Assembly (NCBI GenBank): GCA_023150945.1
Contig: JAKLJX010000012.1
Coordinates: 162,832 to 226,831 of the forward strand
DNA from: a bacterium
GTDB taxonomy: Bacteria; Zhuqueibacterota; Zhuqueibacteria; Zhuqueibacterales; Zhuqueibacteraceae
Direction of reading: 5' to 3'
DNA length: 64,000 nucleotides
Shown here piece by piece: positions 59,279-64,000 of the stretch. The first letter of the stretch is position 1. Each line of letters starts with the position of its first letter. The notes under the pieces were generated by a model. That model was not told the origin of the DNA and did not search any database. It saw only the letters and a list, made by a program, of their open reading frames with translations. Made by a program: the position numbers and the translations under genes.

Positions 59279-59357
59279 ACCGCCCGGGCGCTTGGCCCAG
59301 AAGCGTGTCCAAGTCGAATGAGACTCACTTCCGTTCAGGACAAAGCGCCCGGGCGGT
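59279..59357. repeat. Hairpin repeat family R, copy 3
   Basis: 79 bp with perfect 15-bp arms ACCGCCCGGGCGCTT and AAGCGCCCGGGCGGT, same orientation as copy 1. It lies 91 bases after the stop of the hydroxylase gene and 116 bases before the DinB gene. Confidence 0.85.
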
Positions 59358-59473
59358 ATTCTGCAATGACTTGAACTGCTGACATCAGGCTGTCGCACCG
59401 GCGACTTATTTTTGTCGGCACACAATCAACGTGTCGCAAGAGTTACTTTGTATCAAAAAAAGAAGGAGAAGAG

Positions 59474-59971
59474 ATGCTGCGTACGATCGAAGATTTCGTG
59501 AAGGTGTGGGAAGAAGAAAGCGGGATGACGCTCAAGCTCTTCCGCAACCTCACCGCCGCCAGCCTGGCGCAGAAAGTAACGCCCGAGGGCCGCAGTCTGG
59601 GGAAGCTGGCCTGGCACCTGACCACCTCGCTGCACATGCTGTCGGAAGCCGGCCTCCCGGTTGACGCCCCGAAGGATGACATGCCGATTCCCGGCAAAGT
59701 GAATGACCTCATCGCGGCTTATGAAAAGGGCACGGCTTCGGTGCGTGACCAGGTGAAGAAACACTGGACGGATGCCGCGTTGCGCGACATTGTTTCGATG
59801 TACGGCGAAGAATGGGCCAAGGGCCAAGTGTTGTGGGCCACCCTCCTGCATCAAGCCCATCATCGCGGCCAAATGACGGTGCTCATGCGTCAAGCCGGGC
59901 TCAAAGTCCCCGGCATCTACGGCCCGGCGCGCGAAGAGTGGGCCGCCATGAACCTGCCGCCGCAGGAATAG
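59474..59971 (+). CDS. DinB/YfiT-like family protein
   Basis: 165 residues, starting MLRTIEDFVKVWEEESGMTL. AAGGAGAAGAG precedes the ATG. The four-helix bundle pattern includes SLGKLAWHLTTSLHMLSEAG (first His), and LWATLLHQAHHRGQMTVLMRQ with the H-x-x-H-H-R-G-Q box that supplies the remaining metal ligands in DinB proteins. These are small metal-binding proteins, some of them thiol transferases, whose role is often unknown. It ends PGIYGPAREEWAAMNLPPQ. The HipA-like kinase gene follows within about 170 bases. Confidence 0.92.
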   Translation: MLRTIEDFVKVWEEESGMTLKLFRNLTAASLAQKVTPEGRSLGKLAWHLTTSLHMLSEAGLPVDAPKDDMPIPGKVNDLIAAYEKGTASVRDQVKKHWTDAALRDIVSMYGEEWAKGQVLWATLLHQAHHRGQMTVLMRQAGLKVPGIYGPAREEWAAMNLPPQE

Positions 59972-60139
59972 CCTACCGTCGCATCGTTGAAGTTTCTGCC
60001 CGCGCAACACCAGCACGGCATGATGACTCTGGCGCGTGCGGGCCGCCGTTCACGTGTTTCGCGGGCAACTCTCGAGGCAGAAAGTATCAGCCGCAAGAAC
60101 CGCGTGCCGCAATTGGAACCGCCGGCCGCGCAACCAAGC

Positions 60140-61024
60140 ATGCGCATGCCGGCCTTTACCAGCACGAAAAAGAGAGAAGGCTCATTGCTCCACGCCCTCC
60201 GTTTCCAGCAAGAAATCCGCCGCGGCTCTTCGCTGCCGTTGCTGCTCGGCGGCGATGACGGCCAAACCTACGTCGTCAAACTCAATGCCGCCGGCGATGG
60301 CCTGCTCGCCCGCGTCATCGAATGGCTGGCGGGCCGGCTCGGCGAATTGCTCGAAGTGCCGGTGCTGCCGCCGGTCGCGATTTGGGTTTCCGCCGGGCTG
60401 GCCGGCCAGGCGGCTGACCCGGAAATCAAAGAGCTGTTGGCGAAAAGTGAGGGCCTCAACCTGGCAACGATCTTTTTGCCCGAGGCCTCTCCTTTTCGCG
60501 CGGAAGCCGCCGCCGGCCTCGACGACGCTGTGCAGCAACGCCTTTTCCTCTTCGATCTGCTCCTGCTCAATCTCGACCGCACCGGCAGCAATCCAAACCT
60601 GATTGTGCACGGCGGCCGGTTGTGGAGTCTGGACTATTCCTCGGACTTCGAGATCAGAAGTCTGCTCACCGGCGCGGCCTATCGCGAGCATGTGATCTTG
60701 AAGCAGCTCAAACGGCATCCCTTTTATCGGCCGGAGACGAGCGCGCATGCCTTTCTCGGTCAGTTGCGCGGCATTTCCGAGGACCGGCTGCGCGCGATTG
60801 CGGCCAGCCTGCCCGCGGAATGGCTTGCTCCGCTGCAGCTCGCGCCCTCCGCCGCCGCGGCACGCACGGCACTCACGCACAAGCTGATTCGCTTACAGCA
60901 ACTCGGCCTTGCCAAACTGGCCCGGCGATTGGATCTGCTGAAAGTGCTGGTCCTCGAATCGGAAGAAGAGATCAACGCCAGAAACTTGCAGAACAGAAAG
61001 GCTTTTGAATCGCGCTGGGGCTGA
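60140..61024 (+). CDS. HipA-like kinase-fold protein (stand-alone)
   Basis: 294 residues if started at the ATG at 60140; the frame is open from 59987 but the first 50 codons look non-coding. Kinase-like features are SLPLLLGGDDGQTYVVKLNA (nucleotide-binding strand with Lys), FLFDLLLLNLDRTGSNPNLI (catalytic loop resembling N-x-D-R-x-x-x-N) and RLWSLDYSSDFEIRSLL (metal-binding Asp). This arrangement matches HipA-like/PI3-4-kinase-fold proteins found without a HipB partner. No HipB-type regulator or HipS is adjacent, so it is probably not a classical TA toxin. The C-terminal 100 residues are helical. The substrate is unknown. Confidence 0.72.
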   Translation: MRMPAFTSTKKREGSLLHALRFQQEIRRGSSLPLLLGGDDGQTYVVKLNAAGDGLLARVIEWLAGRLGELLEVPVLPPVAIWVSAGLAGQAADPEIKELLAKSEGLNLATIFLPEASPFRAEAAAGLDDAVQQRLFLFDLLLLNLDRTGSNPNLIVHGGRLWSLDYSSDFEIRSLLTGAAYREHVILKQLKRHPFYRPETSAHAFLGQLRGISEDRLRAIAASLPAEWLAPLQLAPSAAAARTALTHKLIRLQQLGLAKLARRLDLLKVLVLESEEEINARNLQNRKAFESRWG

Positions 61025-61144
61025 TGTTGCCGGGAGGGGCATTGGCATCTTGTGTGTGGCGGCGACTCTGCCAGCAACAAGCATTGATAAATCGAACAAG
61101 CTAGTTCATGTTGTCGCCGTCAATTCACCGCGCCGTGTGATTAG

Positions 61145-61420
61145 TACTACAACGTTAAGTCGAATTCTATGGCACAGACAAACAGCCCCAAGCTGGCGAA
61201 ATGTAAAAGCGAAGGGCAACGCCCTGGAAAATCGGTATTCATGAGATCTCACCAAGCCCCATGCGGGGCGCCATAGAACGACGTCTGGAATGCTGCCCCT
61301 TGGCTATGTGCGATAGATTTTATCGGTTCCCAGGGCGCTGCCCGTGGGCTATCACATGCGACCCCGTCGGGGTCAAGCTGGCCTTCTAAACGAGGAGAGT
61401 GTATCCTTAGCGTTGTGGTA
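61145..61420. mobile_element. Element with terminal inverted repeats, copy 2 (MITE-like)
   Basis: 276 bp bounded by TACTACAACGTTAAGT and TTAGCGTTGTGGTA (reverse complement TACCACAACGCTAA). It is in opposite orientation to copy 1 and about 65 bp longer because of an extra internal segment (about 61264-61322). Both share TTAGTACTA at the outer left edge. The interior stems (AGGGCAACGCCCT, CAGGGCGCTGCCCGTG, GACCCCGTCGGGGTC) are better preserved here, with differences from copy 1 often keeping pairing. Confidence 0.7.
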
Positions 61421-61453
61421 CTTACCGGTGAGCAAATCATAAGGCCAACGCAG

Positions 61454-62440
61454 ATGAATACAGCAAAAGCCCTGACCGGCAAAGTCGCCGTGGTGGCGGG
61501 CGCCACCCGCGGCGCTGGGCGCGGCATTGCCTGCGCTCTCGGCGAGGCGGGTGCCACGGTTTATTGCACCGGCCGCAGCACGCGCGCTGCGCTTGGCGGC
61601 CGCCGGCCGGATAAAGCGGCGCCCTTTGCGCTGGCGCAGCGCCGGGAAACCATCGAAGAAACCGCGGAATTGGTGACGAGCGCCGGCGGCGCGGGACTGG
61701 CCCTGCAGGTCGACCACACCGTGCCCGCGCAAGTGCAGGCCTTGTTCGAGCGCGTCAAAGCCGAGCAGGGCCGCCTGGATATTCTGGTCAATGACATTTG
61801 GGGCGGCGACGAGCTGACGGAGTTCGGCACCCCGTTTTGGGAGCTGTCATTGGAAAAAGGCCTGCTCGTGCTGCAGCGCGCCGTGCATTCACACCTCATC
61901 ACCAGCCGCTTAGGTGTGCCGCTGATGCTTAACGGCACTGCGGGCCTGATCGTGGAAATCACGGACGGCGATTTTTTCGGCTATCGCGGCAATCTCTTCT
62001 ATGATCTCGTGAAAACCTCGGTCATTCGCCTGGCTTTTGCGATGGCCCGCGAGCTGCGGCGCCGCCAGATTGCGGCGGTGGCGGTCACGCCCGGTTTTTT
62101 GCGCTCCGAAGCCATGCTCGATCGTTTCGGCGTGACCGCAGACAACTGGCAGGAGGGCGCGAAGCAGGATGCGGATTTTCTTGCGTCAGAGACGCCGCTG
62201 TTCGTCGGCCGCGCGGTCGCGCGCCTGGCCGCTGATGCGCAGATCATGCGGAAAACCGGCCGGGTCTTCAGCTCATGGGAGTTGGCGGAAGAGTACGGCT
62301 TCACTGATCGCGATGGCAGCCGGCCCAACTGGGGCAGGTATTTCGTCGAGAAGTACGGCCGCTATCGCAAATGTGACGAGGCTTTTTATGAGTATTGGTG
62401 GCAGGGGCCGGGCGAGCTGGTGTTTCCTGATTGGCCGTGA
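61454..62440 (+). CDS. SDR-family NAD(P)-dependent oxidoreductase
   Basis: 328 residues from ATG at 61454. The Rossmann motif is VAVVAGATRGAGRGIACALG (TGxxxGxG-type) followed by VYCTGRSTR, and the N-x-x-W strand is ILVNDIWGGDELTEFG. The active-site Tyr-x-x-x-Lys is NLFYDLVKTSV. The C-terminal 80 residues (SWELAEEYGFTDRDGSRPNW...KCDEAFYEYWW) extend beyond the usual 250-residue SDR, as in a subgroup annotated only as SDR oxidoreductases. It is probably a soluble dehydrogenase or reductase with unknown substrate. The gene begins 33 bases after the right end of repeat element copy 2, so its promoter may lie within or overlap the element. Confidence 0.9.
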   Translation: MNTAKALTGKVAVVAGATRGAGRGIACALGEAGATVYCTGRSTRAALGGRRPDKAAPFALAQRRETIEETAELVTSAGGAGLALQVDHTVPAQVQALFERVKAEQGRLDILVNDIWGGDELTEFGTPFWELSLEKGLLVLQRAVHSHLITSRLGVPLMLNGTAGLIVEITDGDFFGYRGNLFYDLVKTSVIRLAFAMARELRRRQIAAVAVTPGFLRSEAMLDRFGVTADNWQEGAKQDADFLASETPLFVGRAVARLAADAQIMRKTGRVFSSWELAEEYGFTDRDGSRPNWGRYFVEKYGRYRKCDEAFYEYWWQGPGELVFPDWP

Positions 62441-62831
62441 GGGGTTCGAATCTCGCGAGCCTGCGGCAGCAAGGTTGGCAGGCGAATTTGATGCCGTCAG
62501 TCAAGAGCAGGCAGTGCACTGTTGGTTTGAAAAGTATGCTTTACCTCGACTATCATCCAGTAAGGATCCTGTGAAGATTTCGGCACGGTGCCGTAACATC
62601 CACAGCAAAAGCTCACCGCAGCGGCGCGGAGGCAGTAAGTTTTTTTCTCGTTGTCTTCGTGCCTTGGTGGCGAGAGAATTCTTGCCCTTTTTGCAGCGAT
62701 TCAACTAAAAAAAACTAAACAGAAGCAAACAGAGATAACAGAGACTTTCTTCTCTGTTGTCCCTGTTCGCCCCTGTTTAGGCGGATTACCTCTTCAAACA
62801 TAGAATAAAATTCTGAAAGTTCTTTGTCATT
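62441..62831. other. Intergenic region with repeat debris
   Basis: About 390 bases. It contains TCCTGTGAAGATTT with CGGCACGGTGCC (62566-62594, as near 34838-34880) and a stretch typical of dispersed repeats reading AAGGCACGAAGACAACG on the minus strand near 62645-62665. An A/T-rich segment with direct repeats (AACAGAAGCAAACAGAG) and an inverted AGAGACTTTCTTCTCT near 62742 also lies here. No gene is supported. Confidence 0.5.
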
Positions 62832-64000
62832 TTAAGCGGCCTGTTTGAGGCCATAGTCGACACACAATGCTTCAAGATTGATCTGAATATTGCGATAGAG
62901 TTGATCGCGATAGTTTAGTTTGGGCTTTGGGCCAGGCTTCTTGTTAATGTGAGCGGAGGCTAACACGGGTTCAAGAATCTCATCGCGGAACACGATCAAC
63001 CCCACCGCGCTTTGCAGACCGTCGGTGGTAAAACGATAGCGTTGGCGCCCGGTAATTTTCGTGATGATCGTTTTGGCTTTGAGCTTGCGCAGGTCATAGG
63101 TCAGTTGCGATTTCGTATACTCCTGGCCCTGCAAACGTTGTCGCACCTGCGCATAAAGCTCAGCGGCGGTAAAGCCATCCGGTCGTTTCGCAAGCGCCAC
63201 GGCGGTTCTCAGCACCGTCATCACGCGACGATGTGTCAATTGAATCCCGGGAACCCGAAGGTGATTTTGAAGGGTGGGCGCTTGCAAGTGCTCAAGTCTT
63301 TCGTGCGGTAAGCGACATTGAGTTGCCGCCTGCAAAGTGTTGTGATAAGTCCGGATCATCTGCTCCATGCGGTGACGGTACTTCGGCCATGCCGACAGAC
63401 TCTTTTTTAAACCCAGAGCGCGGGGATGATTGATCTTGGCTTCGGTGCGGAGCACGCGCTCGCCTTGGTCGTACGTTTTGATCCGGTTGCTCCCAAACCA
63501 GAGATTCACCGTGGTCAAATCATACTCAGGATTCTCGAGGCGCAGGCTCATGCTTTTGATCTTCACCCCTCGGCGATCTTTGCCAAAGACCGTATTGATG
63601 CTTCCCGGGCGCAAGCGTTGCCGGGTTTCATCAATCATGTTTTGATAGACCCACTGCAAGTAGCGTGGCTGCCGAAACAACATGTTGTGAGCGTATTCCA
63701 CTTGCATGAAGGAGAGCAGTCGCGCAATGCCTGAAGCTTTGAGCTCTTGGGCCGTTAAACCCCTCATTACGCGGGGCATCCACCGACGGCAAACGTCCAA
63801 GAGATGCCCTTCAGACAAGGTATCTGCAAGCTCTTGGAGCGCTTGGCCGTCGGTGATTTCAGTCAGACAATTTTCGTGTTTCTGATATGCTAAACCACGA
63901 CGGTTGGCACGCTCTGCCAGCCACTCGTGGCCGTTCAAGATAATCTTTGCGGCAAACGGTGGATGCGGCGAAATGCCAATGGTCACATGTCCCCAGTTTT
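62832..64000 (-). CDS. C-terminal part of a widespread uncharacterised protein (cut by window edge)
   Basis: The frame is open to the window end; the first in-frame start inside the window is a GTG at 63986, but NWGH-VTIGISPHPPF reads on continuously, so the gene most likely begins outside. Recognisable segments are AAKIILNGHEWLAERANRRG, HNMLFRQPRYLQWVYQNMID, SLRLENPEYDLTTVNLWFGS, NRIKTYDQGERVLRTEAKIN and a winged-helix-like QLTYDLRKLKAKTIITKITG, with RYRFTTDGLQ. I remember this family of about 450 residues as hypothetical proteins present in several copies in planctomycetes and other bacteria, sometimes labelled transposase without evidence. GC content is lower than in neighbouring genes. 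No catalytic motif is evident. Confidence 0.8.
   Translation of the reverse strand, partial: NWGHVTIGISPHPPFAAKIILNGHEWLAERANRRGLAYQKHENCLTEITDGQALQELADTLSEGHLLDVCRRWMPRVMRGLTAQELKASGIARLLSFMQVEYAHNMLFRQPRYLQWVYQNMIDETRQRLRPGSINTVFGKDRRGVKIKSMSLRLENPEYDLTTVNLWFGSNRIKTYDQGERVLRTEAKINHPRALGLKKSLSAWPKYRHRMEQMIRTYHNTLQAATQCRLPHERLEHLQAPTLQNHLRVPGIQLTHRRVMTVLRTAVALAKRPDGFTAAELYAQVRQRLQGQEYTKSQLTYDLRKLKAKTIITKITGRQRYRFTTDGLQSAVGLIVFRDEILEPVLASAHINKKPGPKPKLNYRDQLYRNIQINLEALCVDYGLKQAA

Noticed and set aside
1..64000. tRNA, rRNA or riboswitch genes
   Set aside because: No cloverleaf ends, rRNA core sequences or known riboswitch motifs were noticed by eye; a covariance-model scan would be needed to exclude them.

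Overview
The window is GC-rich bacterial DNA with no rRNA or tRNA genes that I could see. Three secreted proteins (peptidoglycan amidase at 22033-23550, beta-helix protein at 49293-53753, FG-GAP protein at 54300-56129) end in the same C-terminal sorting/FlgD-like tail (a 'YDxxGRRVR...LxxGVYxxxL...QKxLLxK' pattern) that is typical of type IX-secreting bacteria of the FCB group. Together with outer-membrane barrels, multiheme cytochromes and lipoproteins this suggests a Gram-negative FCB-type organism, perhaps candidate phylum KSB1/Calditrichota-like. That placement is inference; there is no marker gene here that fixes it.

Region 1 (1-14800, all minus strand) is a catabolic operon for branched-chain or acyclic-terpenoid acyl-CoAs: carboxyltransferase subunit, AtuA-like protein (split in two), enoyl-CoA hydratase and acyl-CoA dehydrogenase, with a GlmU-like gene in the middle. 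Between nearly every pair of these genes sits low-GC accessory DNA: an AAA ATPase plus an overlapping partner cut by the window edge, a DUF6036-type nucleotidyltransferase pair, and a dense series of toxin-antitoxin (TA) modules (MazF-like, DUF433/DUF5615, HepT, HicAB, BrnTA, AF2212-like/retropepsin, RelE). The stretch 7680-11160 is the most unusual part of the window. Extra partial copies of the 5' end of atuA (two copies) and of the 3' end of the carboxyltransferase gene (one copy) alternate with the TA modules, as if each cassette arrived with, or created, a duplicated piece of the neighbouring gene. Several toxins are broken while their antitoxins are intact.

Region 2 (14800-30600) holds housekeeping and envelope genes: recJ, D-Ala-D-Ala ligase, a GAF/SpoIIE phosphatase, an M28 peptidase lipoprotein, the amidase, a cyclophilin lipoprotein, a CorA-like channel, a methyltransferase, a barrel protein with a coiled-coil tail, and fabF.

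Region 3 (30600-49000, minus strand) begins with a Ser/Thr kinase-SUMF1 fusion overlapping a barrel protein gene. It continues with a redox cluster: a double cyclic-nucleotide-domain/4Fe-4S protein, a c554-like cytochrome, a ten-heme cytochrome fused to LVIVD-type repeats, an outer-membrane barrel, a double GlcG/HbpS lipoprotein, a double-FHA protein, a second ten-heme membrane cytochrome and a b-type membrane protein. The set looks like a route for moving electrons between the inner membrane and the outside.

Region 4 (49000-64000) has large secreted proteins, an outer-membrane protein, a fatty acid hydroxylase/sterol desaturase family protein, a DinB protein, a HipA-like kinase, an SDR oxidoreductase and a truncated widespread protein of unknown function. 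At least two dispersed repeat families lie between the genes: a 78-79 bp hairpin element (three copies) and a 211-276 bp element with terminal inverted repeats (two copies).
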